A stretch of DNA of 64,000 bases, from positions 744,001-808,000 of the forward strand of contig OZ252002.1 in the NCBI GenBank assembly GCA_965247265.1. The letters run 5' to 3'. Below the pieces are notes generated by a model that was not told the origin of the DNA, made no database searches, and saw only the letters and a list, made by a program, of their open reading frames with translations. Origin of the DNA: G965247265 sp965247265. Its GTDB lineage: Bacteria; Pseudomonadota; Gammaproteobacteria; UBA4575. A program made the position numbers and the translations under genes. Positions 7,673-17,950 of this stretch are shown here, in pieces (the first letter of the stretch is position 1; every line of letters begins with the position of its first letter).

Positions 7673-10600
7673 ATGAAAACGCTAGTAAGAAAATTTAGTT
7701 TAACAGTTGGTGTAAGTTTGATTATGACATTCACTAGCTTCACGCAAGTACTTGCTGAAGATATTGAAATTTATAACCGAACCCAAACCATTCCAAATGT
7801 GTTGTTTGTGATTGATACCTCAAGCAGTATGAATGCAGTGGTAAGTGGTAATTCACGTATGCAGCATGTTAAGGATGCGTTATCCAGTGTCATGCAGCAA
7901 CAATACAATGTACTGCAAGTTGGTCTCATGGACTTCGGTGGTGATGATGGTCGCGGTGTCGATTGGCCCGTGACCGATATCAATGCCTTGGGTGCAGGTG
8001 TGGAACCTTTAGTGGGTAGCCGAAGTGGCGGGAATCCTGCTACCGAATCAGTTGGCTTTACGCTTGATCGAATGGGTCAAGCCTATAACACATCCGGTAA
8101 CACACCAACGGTTGAAGCCTTACTTGAGGCTGCGAAGTATTTTCGTGGCGAAGATGTCTATCACGGTAAAGCTCGAATCGGTCCATGGGAAGATAATAAT
8201 GCTAAATATGATACCAGTGGTTCATCCGGACCCAGCCCTCAAAAGACGGGTTACAGCACTGATGCCGCAGGTCCGCAAACCTATTCAGGTGGATTCTTTG
8301 ATCCTACCATTCCGGTTTCAAGCAACTATTGTTCAATGAATTGGTTTGGATCAGGCAGCAATCCTGGCCACTCCATCTGTAAGAATATGTGGCAGTCCAG
8401 TGTGACTAAATGTAAGAGGATTAATGCGCAATCAGGTAGTACCTACACCTATAACCAGTGTCAAGGATATACAACTATATGTACGCAATATGATGCAACC
8501 GGTAGTGAATGTACTAAAACGAAAACAACCTGTACGGGTGGGTACAAAACAGTTACCACTACATCGGGTGCCAGAAAAGGTTATTACCGATGTAATGAAA
8601 CCGCTTACGGTGCCTGGAACGGCATACCCAAATACAATACACCTATTAATACCGCATGTGCGGCTAACTACCTCGTATTATTATCCGATGGTGCACCGTC
8701 TGAACAATCAAGTAAAAACAAAAATGAGACTGAAAATTTGGTGTATGGCAATAGTAGCGGAAATCCATGTGACAACTTAAGCCAAGCCGGTTTCCAATCT
8801 TCAATTAATAACTATGGTGAATGTGGGCCTGATTTGGCACGTTTTCTTGCAACGGTAGATCAAAGTGATGCCAATACAGGCACCAACCAACCGTTTAACC
8901 AATTTGTAAATTTATTTACTGTTGGTATTTCGTTAACTCCGGGTGGTGAATCTCGAAACTATCTTGAATTGCTGGCACAAGAAGGCGGTGGCGCCTATTT
9001 TGATGCACAGAATCCTGCACAATTATCAGGTACCTTGCAGAATATTGTGCAATCGATTCAGCAAAAGCCGCGCGTAATTGCACGCTTTGCCAATACGCTT
9101 GATTTAACATCATTGGTTAAAAACCGTGATGAATTGTATTCACCGGTATTCAGTGCACCTCCTACTCAGCCTCGTTGGGAAGGTAACGTTAAAGGTTATA
9201 CAGAAACGCTAAATGGTCTAGTTGGTTTGGACGGTAATGCAGCATTCTTAGCAAACGGTGATTTTAATCCTGCTTCGCGAAGCTTTTGGGCAGCTGTTGC
9301 AGATGGGTCATTAATACTAAGTGGTGGTGTGGCTGAAAATTTAAATCCTGGTTCAAGAAAACTTTTAACCGATGATGGAATAGGTGGATTTACATCACTA
9401 GATAAAAATAATCCACTTGTTACAGGTAACCCAACCTTATTTGGTTATGCGGCAGGTGCCGGTGGTTGTTCTGGCATTTCAGATGATGATGACAATGGCG
9501 GTTGTGGTTCCAGCGATGACGATGATAATGGTGGCGGATACACACCACCATCAGGATCGACTGCACCACCTGGACATATTGATAACTTGCTAGAGTATGC
9601 TGCAGGCTATGACAGCTTTGATGAAGATGGTGATGGTAATACCGGTGAGTCACGTGGATACATTGGTGATGTTCTACATAACGATCCAGTTGTTGCAGCC
9701 TATGACGGCACCACTACAGATCCTATTGTTGGTGGCCCCCATTGATCGAGTGATGTTTTTTGCGACAAATGAAGGCTATTTACATGCGGTGAATGTAACC
9801 GGTAATACCAATACAAGTGGTGGTACCGAACTCTGGGCCTTTATGCCTAAATCTTTATTAACGAATCTTGACACGTTACAAGCGAATGTCGGTGGTGATC
9901 CAAAAGTTTATGGTATGGATGGCCCGATGACATACTATCAGGTTGGCGGTGTACAAAATGTAAAAGGTAAAAAGTACATTTATGCCACCATGCGATGGGG
10001 CGGTAACGATATTTTTGCTATTGATGTGACTGATCCTGTTAATCCCAAATTTATGTTTGACATAGATGGTAATAATGGAAATTTCCAAGAAATGGGCCAA
10101 ACATGGTCTAAGCCGGTTGTTACCTATGTGACATATAATGGGCAAAAGACATTAGCAGTTGTAATTGGTGATGGATACGATGTCACTCAAGATACTGTTA
10201 CAACCTATACAGCTGATTCAAAGGGCCGTGCTGTATACATTGTTGATGCAGTAAGCGGAGCTAAATTGTGGTCCGCAGGGCCAAGCAGCAGCCCTGACAG
10301 TCATGACTTAACACTGCAAATTGACAACGGAATTGCAAGCGAAGTCTCTGTTGTTGATTTAGATCGCGATGAGATCGCAGACCGACTTTACTTTGCAGAT
10401 ACCGGTGGACATATCTATCGTATCGATATTCCGGGTGATTTAACCGGTAGTGCAGGTTTTGCAAATGACTTCTCAGGTTATCTACTTGCAGATCTTCATG
10501 GAAATGGCACCAATGACAATCGTAAGTTCTTTTCACGACCCACTGAACGAACACCGCATCGGGTAAGCTTGCGATAAGTATTGGTTCAGGTAATCGTTCG

Positions 10601-11106
10601 CATCCATTGGATCCAGCAGTGCAAGATCGTTTCTACACCATTTATGATCCTAATCCGAATGGCGTACCAAGTGCGGCTCCAAGTGCCATAACAGACAGTG
10701 GCTTACAAGATTTAACCGGTGTAACAACGGGCTATACAAATACCTCTGCACTTGGTTGGCGGTTTGATCTTGCTAATGGTGAAAAGGTATTTAATCGTGC
10801 TCGTGTTTTTCGTGGTGAGATATTTTTCAATACGTATTATCCACCTGCCACCACATGAGTAACCAACCAGATGGCGCAGCGTTTTATGTGGTTGATTTAG
10901 AAGGAAAGCCATCGCGTGATTTGGATAATAATGTTTCGAATGGAAATGAATTTTCAGTAGCGATGCTAAGTTTTGGTGTTCTTCCTGAAATATTAATTCA
11001 AGACCAAGCAGATGGATCTAAGACCGCATACTTTGGATCTAACAAAGCGGATCTTTTCCCAGCACAAACACTTAAAATCAAGTTTTGGACAAATGTTCCG
11101 TTCTAA
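7673..11106 (+). pseudogene. pilY1: Pilus tip adhesin/assembly factor PilY1, broken by three frameshifts
   Basis: A PilY1-like protein spread over four frames. The first part (7673-9745) has a signal peptide, a VWA-type MIDAS segment (VLFVIDTSSSMNAVV), a Cys-rich loop, acidic DDDDNGG runs and an EF-hand-like DEDGDGNTGESRGYIGDV leading into the beta-propeller. The propeller continues at about 9740 (IDRVMFFATNEGYLHAVN), 10560 (GKLAISIGSGNRSHPLDP) and 10857 (SNQPDGAAFYVVDLEGKPS) to FWTNVPF. The breaks need removal of one base in the C5 tract 9736-9740, addition of one base near 10545, and addition of one base near 10855. No pilE-like gene follows, which is unusual for this cluster. Real inactivation or assembly error are both possible. 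Confidence 0.85.
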
Positions 11107-11130
11107 AGAATTGCTAACTTAAATAAAAAA

Positions 11131-11154
11131 CGCCGCATTAGCGGCGTTTTTTTT
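11131..11154 (+). terminator. Terminator after the pilus cluster
   Basis: CGCCGC-ATTA-GCGGCG hairpin followed by eight T. It closes the fimT-pilY1 transcription unit and, read from the other side, can also terminate the convergent gene at 11178-11825 (an A-run lies before the stem). Confidence 0.9.
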
Positions 11155-11177
11155 GAACAATGATTTATTTAATTTGG

Positions 11178-11825
11178 CTAATTATACTTTTTAGCATAAT
11201 CATCATAAGAGCCATGAAAACCAAGGTGGCCTTTTTTATTAAACGGATCGTCACTATTATTTGATGAAGTGTTTTTTGGCCCATCCCCATATTTTTCAAG
11301 ATAGCCTTCCATTGAACCGGAATAGGCCCCATTGCTTGAAGTTGCGGTGTTCGCACTTCCACCACTGTTTTTAGCATGATACTCATCCATGCTCATGGAG
11401 GTGGCTTTTACATCACCCACCGATGGCTGGCTCGGTGTAGCACTCGGTTTTGCATCGTTGAGGTAGCCATCGATGGAGCCTGAAAAGCCGCCGTGTTCTT
11501 GTGCAGCAGCCATTAGTTCTGCATCTCGTTTTGTATTTATTTCCGCAAGATAATCTTCAATGGATCCTGAGAAGCCATTATGGTCTGCCACTGTATTTTT
11601 AGATGAACTGCCTGCTGAACTTGCTTGTTGTGATGCGGGTACCGCAGCGGGCTTGCTTGAACTAGAAGCATATTCATTATTTGAAGATTCTGAACTGTCA
11701 GGTTCGCTGCTTGCAACATCGTCGTGCTCGAGCCTTCGGCGGTCGTCATAATAAAATACAGCGAGTACTGCGAATACGATGACGCCAGCTAAAGGCCATA
11801 ACAAATTTTCCTGTAATGCGGCCAT
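11178..11825 (-). CDS. Membrane-anchored low-complexity protein with five FSGS-x-YL repeats
   Basis: 215 residues. One transmembrane helix (about 10-26), a basic patch YYDDRRRLEH, then a Ser/Ala-rich linker. The soluble part carries a short repeat five times: GFSGSIEDYL (84-93), GFSGSIDGYL (113-122), a degenerate TSMSMDEYH (142-150), AYSGSMEGYL (167-176) and GFHGSYDDYA (202-211), at spacings of roughly 25-35 residues. I do not recognise the repeat. With the positive-inside rule the repeats probably face the cytoplasm. A good ribosome site (AGAGAGG) lies upstream. Function unknown; the repeat suggests a multivalent docking segment. Confidence 0.75.
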   Translation of the reverse strand: MAALQENLLWPLAGVIVFAVLAVFYYDDRRRLEHDDVASSEPDSSESSNNEYASSSSKPAAVPASQQASSAGSSSKNTVADHNGFSGSIEDYLAEINTKRDAELMAAAQEHGGFSGSIDGYLNDAKPSATPSQPSVGDVKATSMSMDEYHAKNSGGSANTATSSNGAYSGSMEGYLEKYGDGPKNTSSNNSDDPFNKKGHLGFHGSYDDYAKKYN

Positions 11826-11967
11826 GGTAGTAACCTCTCTTATTACTTCTAGTCATGACAAAAATCATGAATTCATTCTTATTGGTTCTGATTGTAAAGC
11901 ATAATTATGTCTGGGAGCGATAAGATTATTCTTCGAGATAATTCATATAGACGAAATTCGTTTAAAA

Positions 11968-13041
11968 ATGTATATGCGTCACATCTTACATATCGATATG
12001 GATGCCTTTTATGCGGCCGTGGAACAGCGAGATTATCCACAATACCGCAAAAAACCTGTGGTTGTAGGAGGCGACCCTGCCACGCGTGGTGTTGTTGCAA
12101 CCTGCAGTTATGAAGCGCGAAAGTTTGGTATTCATTCAGCCATGCCATGCGCGCAGGCACTTCGACGATGTCCACAGGCTATTTTTATTCGCCCGCGATT
12201 TGACGTGTATCGAAAGGTATCTCAACAAATTAGAGAAATCATGCACAGCTATACAACGCTAGTCGAACCCTTGTCGTTGGATGAAGCCTATTTAGATGTA
12301 ACTGAAAGTAAAGCGTCCTTGGGTTCTCCCACATTGATTGCAAAATCAATAAAAAAAGATATATATGAGCAAACACAGCTTACGGCATCCGCAGGCGTTT
12401 CTTATAACAAGTTTTTAGCCAAACTTGCATCCGATATGGATAAACCAAATGGGCTTACGTTAATTAACATCGAACAAGGCCCAGAGCTTGTTAAGCAGCT
12501 TTTAATTGGAGACTTTCATGGAATTGGGCCTGCAACGGTGGAGAAAATGCACAGTTTGGGTATTTATACTGGCGCAGATTTATTGGATTGGAGCCTGGAT
12601 GAGCTGAAACCCATATTCGGAAAGGCAAGCCGATATTTTTACTTTGCCGCGCGTGGAGAAGATGATCGAGAAGTTATTAGCTCTCGAGAGCGCAAATCGA
12701 TAGGTTCAGAAAAAACCTATAGTGAAGATCTAAACGACGTAGATGTCATGCTTAATAATTTACGAGGTCTTGCAGCGGATGTGTGGGAGGAAATGCAAAA
12801 TAAAGAGGTGGTGGCTCGAACAATTACGGTGAAAGTTAAGTTTGAAAATTTTGTGCAAGTGACACGTTCAATAACAATAGGAGATGAAATCAGTAGGATA
12901 GAAGATATCACCTCGCATTTAAAAGGGTTGCTGAATAAAGCAGTTAGAGAAAATCAAAGAGTGCGGCTGTTGGGTGTCTCGGTTTCAAATTTAACCGCGT
13001 CAAGCGAATTAAGAAATAAAGAACAGCTTACTTTACTCTGA
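11968..13041 (+). CDS. dinB: DNA polymerase IV (Y-family translesion polymerase)
   Basis: 357 residues, full length for DinB. Catalytic acidic residues are visible in HIDMDAFYAAVEQRD (near residue 9) and in PLSLDEAYLDVTE (near 105). The helix-hairpin-helix thumb (GIGPATVEKMHSLGI) and the little-finger domain (RKSIGSEKTYSEDL) follow. It performs error-prone bypass synthesis. The ATG at 11974 would remove two residues and is as likely as 11968. I see no obvious LexA box in the short upstream region. Confidence 0.93.
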   Translation: MYMRHILHIDMDAFYAAVEQRDYPQYRKKPVVVGGDPATRGVVATCSYEARKFGIHSAMPCAQALRRCPQAIFIRPRFDVYRKVSQQIREIMHSYTTLVEPLSLDEAYLDVTESKASLGSPTLIAKSIKKDIYEQTQLTASAGVSYNKFLAKLASDMDKPNGLTLINIEQGPELVKQLLIGDFHGIGPATVEKMHSLGIYTGADLLDWSLDELKPIFGKASRYFYFAARGEDDREVISSRERKSIGSEKTYSEDLNDVDVMLNNLRGLAADVWEEMQNKEVVARTITVKVKFENFVQVTRSITIGDEISRIEDITSHLKGLLNKAVRENQRVRLLGVSVSNLTASSELRNKEQLTLL

Positions 13042-13279
13042 GTTGTAAACGACAGCTATTGATGTGAAATGTGTAGGGTGTTTGAGTGTTTCAATTTACT
13101 GATTTTGTTCGGAGAATTTAGCCACCTAATTCCATTATTTTTATACTGTTATTCAATGTCCACACACGATTTATCTATATTGTAGAGTGTTAAGCCTTGT
13201 AGTAATGTTTTACTCAGAATACAACGTATTACGTTTTTAAGATGCACTCATAGCGCTTGAGCGACGGAGGAAGCAAGCC

Positions 13280-15574
13280 ATGCAGACAGATAAAATTAAA
13301 GCACCGGAAGGCCATTCCATTCATCATGTAACATGCCCACACGATTGCCCTGATTCATGTTCCATGTTGGTGACACGTGATGACAGCACCGGTAAAGCTG
13401 TTCGGTTGCAAGGTGATCCAACCCATCCCATTACACGTGGCTATTTGTGCAATAAAGTAAATCATTACCTCGATTTTGTTTATAACGAGAATCGTGTGCT
13501 CTACCCGCATAAACGAGTCGGACCAAAAGGACCCGGTGCAAAATTCGAACGCATTAGTTGGGATGAAGCACTCGAAACCATCACCGATAATTTTAAAAGT
13601 GTCATCGAAGAATACGGCAGTGAAGCGGTGCAACCTTATTCCTATTCTGGAACCATGGGCATGGTGGGTTTCTGGACTATGGATTATCGCTTTTGGAATA
13701 AAATGCAGGCTGCAGGTTTGGTTCAGTCTGTTTGCATTTATGCTGCAATGTGGGCCGGTTTGCACACCTATGGAATGGCGCATCCCAATATGTCTGTGCA
13801 CGAATCCGCAGAAGAAGCAGACTTAATGATTCTGTGGGGGGCTAATTTGGTTAGCACAGGCGTGCACGCAATTCCATTTATTCGTGAAGCGAAAGAACGC
13901 GGCATGAAACTGATTGTTATCGATCCGCGTGAGACACGTACCACAATGATGGCGGATTGGCACATTCAACCAAAACCTGGAACGGATGCGGCGCTGGCAT
14001 TGGGAATGATGAAAGTAATCGTTGACAACGATTTACATGACCTCGAATTTTTAAAAAAACAAACCAACGGGTGGGAAGCATTAATTGAAGCTAAACTCCC
14101 CGACTATCCACTCGATAAAGTTGAAAAAATTACCGGTGTGCCTGCAGGCGAAATTGAAAAGCTGGCACTGGAGTATGCTTCCACTAAGAAATCATTTATT
14201 CGTGCTAATTATGGTTTAAATCGCCATCAAAATTCCGGGCAAATGTGTCGATCCATTCTTATTCTTCCGTGTATTACAGGGGCGTGGCGTGAACCCTGTG
14301 GCGGTGCCTGCTTTGGAAATTTAGAAGAGATGTGGTTTCGCAATATATCGGATAAATTACATCGCCCTGATTTAGGTAAACGCAAGCGTACGATTAATAT
14401 GGTGCAAATTGGGCGTGCGTTGTCTGAAGATATTGATGCCGATGGCAATAAAATGGATCCACCCATTAAAAGTATCTTTGTGTATAACTCAGATCCTGCC
14501 AACTGCGCACCCAACACCAACGCCGTGCGCAAAGGCTTCATGCGCGATGACTTGTTTGTCGCCGTGCATGAAACATTCTGGACCGACACGTGTAACTATG
14601 CCGATATCGTAATTCCTGCAGACACTCAGTTGGAACGTACAGATATGGTGGCCACTTATGGCAACTGGTACTACTCAATGAACAAACCGGTGATCGAACC
14701 TCTTGGAGAGAGTGTCTGCAACTCAGAATTATTCCGCAAGTTAGCCAAGAAAATGGAATATGTTGAAGACGGTGATAATGCCTTTACGCAAACGGACGAA
14801 GAAATAATTCGAGATGTATTGTGCGATGAAGGCGAGAGCAATTTGTTAATGGAAGGCATTAAATACGAAGATTTTGAAAATATAGGTTTTGTGCGTGCCA
14901 ACACTGCAACGGAAAGCAGAAATTTCATGAAGAATGGCTGGCCAACACCATCAAAAAAAATCGATATTTGGTGTGATGCATTAAAGAAAGAAGGTGTGGA
15001 TCCTCTGCCAAGCTATGTTTCTGAAATTGAAGGTCAGGAAGATCCTAAACGTAAAAAGTATCCGTTGCAGGTATTAAGCAGCGCATCGCACTATTTCATT
15101 GGTGATTCATTTCAGTCTGTTCCGCGTCTCCAGGCAATGATGTCTCGACCTACTTTAGAGTTGAATCCACAGGACGCTAAAGCACGTGGCGTTGAAGATG
15201 GCGATTTATGTCGCTTATATAATGATCGTGGCGAAACGTATGCATATGCGGTAATTATAGATGGTATTTTGCCTGGTGTTTGTTCTACGCAAAAGCAATT
15301 CAAAGGTAGTAATACTCCAGGTGGTGTCAATGTAAATGCACTAAATTCGGAAATGCTTACCGACTTTGGAACAAGCCCTACATTCTATTCGTGTTTAGCA
15401 GAAGTTGAGACAGCCAGTGAAGAAATGCGTAAAAAAGCATTATTAAAAGAATGGGGTGGGAAAAAAGGCTACGTTAAAAAGTGGCGCGAAGACCCTCGTA
15501 ACGACGGTGTCAAAGCAAGCGATAATGAAATTATCGTGTTTGCTGAGAAACAACATCCAGGTATTTTTAGCTAA
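13280..15574 (+). CDS. Molybdopterin-dependent oxidoreductase, DMSO-reductase superfamily
   Basis: 764 residues, no Tat signal, so cytoplasmic. It starts with a [4Fe-4S] site CPHDCPDSC at 19-27 plus Cys57 (YLCNK), then ISWDEALETITDNFK, the LIVIDPRETRTTMMADWHI molybdopterin region, ADIVIPADTQLERTD and the C-terminal dinucleotide domain (LELNPQDAKARGVEDGD). A strong GGAGG site precedes the ATG. It is followed 42 bases later by a flavin/ferredoxin reductase, so the two probably form one redox unit exchanging electrons with NAD(P)H. The substrate is not evident; formate, thiosulfate/polysulfide or an organic hydroxylation are all possible for this broad family. Confidence 0.85.
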   Translation: MQTDKIKAPEGHSIHHVTCPHDCPDSCSMLVTRDDSTGKAVRLQGDPTHPITRGYLCNKVNHYLDFVYNENRVLYPHKRVGPKGPGAKFERISWDEALETITDNFKSVIEEYGSEAVQPYSYSGTMGMVGFWTMDYRFWNKMQAAGLVQSVCIYAAMWAGLHTYGMAHPNMSVHESAEEADLMILWGANLVSTGVHAIPFIREAKERGMKLIVIDPRETRTTMMADWHIQPKPGTDAALALGMMKVIVDNDLHDLEFLKKQTNGWEALIEAKLPDYPLDKVEKITGVPAGEIEKLALEYASTKKSFIRANYGLNRHQNSGQMCRSILILPCITGAWREPCGGACFGNLEEMWFRNISDKLHRPDLGKRKRTINMVQIGRALSEDIDADGNKMDPPIKSIFVYNSDPANCAPNTNAVRKGFMRDDLFVAVHETFWTDTCNYADIVIPADTQLERTDMVATYGNWYYSMNKPVIEPLGESVCNSELFRKLAKKMEYVEDGDNAFTQTDEEIIRDVLCDEGESNLLMEGIKYEDFENIGFVRANTATESRNFMKNGWPTPSKKIDIWCDALKKEGVDPLPSYVSEIEGQEDPKRKKYPLQVLSSASHYFIGDSFQSVPRLQAMMSRPTLELNPQDAKARGVEDGDLCRLYNDRGETYAYAVIIDGILPGVCSTQKQFKGSNTPGGVNVNALNSEMLTDFGTSPTFYSCLAEVETASEEMRKKALLKEWGGKKGYVKKWREDPRNDGVKASDNEIIVFAEKQHPGIFS

Positions 15575-15616
15575 GGCAAGAATAAGCAAAAGGAATAAAA
15601 GAGAGGAGTAGATTAG

Positions 15617-16744
15617 ATGTCAGTGGCACAAAAAAACTTTCATGACCCATTAGACCAGTACATTAGAAGGCTGCCAGAGCCAAATAGCGAAATTCAGAGG
15701 AGACGAGTCAAAATTAACCAAGGTAGTGTGGCGAGTGTAAAAAATCTCACTCATGATACCTATGAACTTGTTATTAAATGTGATGACGACAGCAATGTCT
15801 TAGGGGGTGTGGCAGGCCAGTATGCAACGATAAGAGTGCCAGGGGTTAAAAAGCCTCGTTCCTATTCATTTGCAAGAGCACCTGAAAATGAAAACTCAAA
15901 TGAGTATACGTTTTATATTCGATTCGTGCCAAAAGGGGAACTATCCGGGTGGTTAGCAAAAGGTGATCGAATCGGAGAGCGAGTTGAGCTTGCGGGGCCA
16001 CTAGGAAATTTTAAGCTCGATGCGTCTAATGACACCATGGTTTGTGTTGCAGGGGGTAGTGGTATGAGTGCGATTGCTGCCATTATGGAACATGCAGCAA
16101 ATTTAGGTGTAGCGAGAGATTGTTATTTCTTTTACGGGGCACGAACACAAAATGATTTGTACTGCCAACAAGAAATGCAGTCTGTTAAAGACAGTTGGAA
16201 TAAAAATAACTCCTTTGAATTTATCCCAGTGTTGTCAGAAGAGCCCGAAGAGAGTGACTGGACAGGACCACGAGGCTTTGTAACCGAATATTTTAAAAAT
16301 GAATATCTTGATAAAAATCAAGTCAGTGTCTCGGGCATCAAGGCTTTTTTCTGTGGTCCGCCGCCAATGATTGACCATGGAGTTAAGGTGTTAATGGACG
16401 CAGGACTGAGTGAAGATAATATCTACTTTGATAAATTTGAAGATGCAAGTTCACCTGCACCTGTAGTAGATAATACTAAATGCGTATTGTGTGATGAATG
16501 TTTATTAGTAAAACCAGTACCCAATTGCTTGGTTGAGGCAACGAATTTTAAAACGAATGGTAGCGGAAAGATTTCTAAATTTGAACGTGTGCAACCGGCT
16601 CATACATCCGGTTTGTATTACAATTCGTTATTTATTGATGAGAATGAATGTATTCGATGTTTTGCGTGTGTCGACGCATGTCCACATAATGCCATTGCAG
16701 TGGATTACGATAAAGTACCAAAAACATTAAGAAAATATAGCTAG
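15617..16744 (+). CDS. FAD/NAD(P)-binding reductase fused to a 2x[4Fe-4S] ferredoxin domain
   Basis: 375 residues. Residues about 25-270 are a ferredoxin-NADP reductase fold: KKPRSYSFARAP (FAD), GPLGNFKL, VAGGSGMSAIAAI (NAD(P)) and the FFCGPPPMIDHG C-terminal motif. A ferredoxin domain follows with CVLCDEC plus a fourth Cys from residue 289 and a classical CIRCFACVDACP from residue 345. The first cluster has C-x2-C-x2-C-x8-C spacing. The ribosome site GAGAGGAG precedes the ATG. It is the obvious electron-transfer partner of the upstream molybdoenzyme: NAD(P)H to FAD to FeS to Mo, or the reverse. Confidence 0.85.
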   Translation: MSVAQKNFHDPLDQYIRRLPEPNSEIQRRRVKINQGSVASVKNLTHDTYELVIKCDDDSNVLGGVAGQYATIRVPGVKKPRSYSFARAPENENSNEYTFYIRFVPKGELSGWLAKGDRIGERVELAGPLGNFKLDASNDTMVCVAGGSGMSAIAAIMEHAANLGVARDCYFFYGARTQNDLYCQQEMQSVKDSWNKNNSFEFIPVLSEEPEESDWTGPRGFVTEYFKNEYLDKNQVSVSGIKAFFCGPPPMIDHGVKVLMDAGLSEDNIYFDKFEDASSPAPVVDNTKCVLCDECLLVKPVPNCLVEATNFKTNGSGKISKFERVQPAHTSGLYYNSLFIDENECIRCFACVDACPHNAIAVDYDKVPKTLRKYS

Positions 16745-16788
16745 GTGATTAAAGTATCTGTTCGAATCTGCAAATTAATTTGAAAAGT

Positions 16789-16824
16789 AAAAAGCTGCTA
16801 TTGTTTTTCAATGCAGCTTTTTTT
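16789..16824 (+). terminator. Terminator after the molybdoenzyme operon
   Basis: AAAGCTGCTATTG pairs with CAATGCAGCTTT around a T5 loop and is followed by T residues. It lies 45 bases after the reductase stop codon. Confidence 0.8.
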
Positions 16825-16887
16825 AATTGGGCACTAGTAAATATTTATTTTGTGCCTAACTATTAAGGAAATTTTGGAGTTTCAAAG

Positions 16888-17931
16888 ATGAGAGTTAACA
16901 AAATTAGAGGTGTAATCATTACTGTCTTTATTTCGTTATTACTGATATATAACGGTGAAATGATTTTGAGTAATGCAGCTGCTTCAGAGAAAAAACTCAT
17001 CCCCCCGCTTGTAGATGAGATAGGGGAACTTTCGGGTGAAGAACTTCTAAATATGCAGGAGGAGCTTAAAAAACCAGTAAAAGAATCTGGAAGGTTCACA
17101 AAAGGTGTTTTATGGAAGATCGAAAAAGATGACGAGTTTATTGGCTATATTTTTGGCACCATTCACATGAATGATACTCGAGTGAATGGAGTACGGGAAA
17201 AAATTGTTAGTATATTTGATGAGATGAATAGTTTTGCAATGGAATCTTTCCCTAGTGATCATTACTGGAATCCCTACCATGGTGGCCAGATGATTAAAAA
17301 TGACATGACTTTGCCAGAAGGAGAGACACTCGAAGGTTTAATAGGTAAAGATTTATATGCCAATGTTGAAAAAGTACTACTGCAGCTTGGTCTGAATAAA
17401 GAAACAATTATGCACTTAAAACCGTGGGCGGCAATGCGAAGTTTTGCAGTTAAAGCAGAAAACACAGGAAATTTAATACTAGATTATGAGTTACTGGATC
17501 GTGCTGCTTCACAAAGAAAAGAGTTATACCAAGTTGAAAGTATAGAGGAATTTTTAGCCACTTTTTATGCAATGCCGCAAGATGTGCAGATTAAACTGCT
17601 GGAGTTTACAGTTAATAGTTATGCTGAAATGCGCGCCACAATTAACGAAATGTTGGAAGCATATCTCGAGGAAGATCTTATAGCGATGTATGAAATAAGC
17701 ACTAGTTTTATTCCAGATGATCCTAAAAATGAACATTATCGTCAGACATACTTAAAGCATGTAATTAAAGATAGGAATGTAGTCATGGAGCATTATATGC
17801 GTAAACCGATGCGTGAAAAGAAAACATTTATTGCAGTTGGCGCATTACATTTATATGGCGATCAAGGCGTTCTTGCGTTAATGGAGAAAGACGGATATGA
17901 AGTCACTCGGATATCACTTGAAAAGATATAG
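16888..17931 (+). CDS. TraB/GumN family protein
   Basis: 347 residues with an N-terminal membrane or signal segment (about 9-27). The family landmarks are present: FGTIHMNDTRV near 87-97 (GxxH), a central helical region (LKPWAAMRS) and a C-terminal FIAVGALHLYGDQGVLALM with the second GxxH before the end. These motifs define the TraB/PrgY/TIKI-like fold, in which metal-dependent proteolysis has been shown for some eukaryotic members; bacterial roles are unclear. It is followed by a second envelope gene 19 bases downstream. Confidence 0.85.
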   Translation: MRVNKIRGVIITVFISLLLIYNGEMILSNAAASEKKLIPPLVDEIGELSGEELLNMQEELKKPVKESGRFTKGVLWKIEKDDEFIGYIFGTIHMNDTRVNGVREKIVSIFDEMNSFAMESFPSDHYWNPYHGGQMIKNDMTLPEGETLEGLIGKDLYANVEKVLLQLGLNKETIMHLKPWAAMRSFAVKAENTGNLILDYELLDRAASQRKELYQVESIEEFLATFYAMPQDVQIKLLEFTVNSYAEMRATINEMLEAYLEEDLIAMYEISTSFIPDDPKNEHYRQTYLKHVIKDRNVVMEHYMRKPMREKKTFIAVGALHLYGDQGVLALMEKDGYEVTRISLEKI

Positions 17932-17950
17932 AAATTTTTAATATGTTTAG

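Noticed and set aside
12033..12041. Perfect DnaA box TTATCCACA
   Set aside because: A single copy inside dinB coding sequence with no cluster, AT-rich unwinding region or dnaA/gidA nearby; no support for an origin.
13476..13826. Long overlapping frames inside the molybdoenzyme, gltB and alkB genes
   Set aside because: They are shadows of strong genes in other frames, with no ribosome sites and no recognisable protein features.
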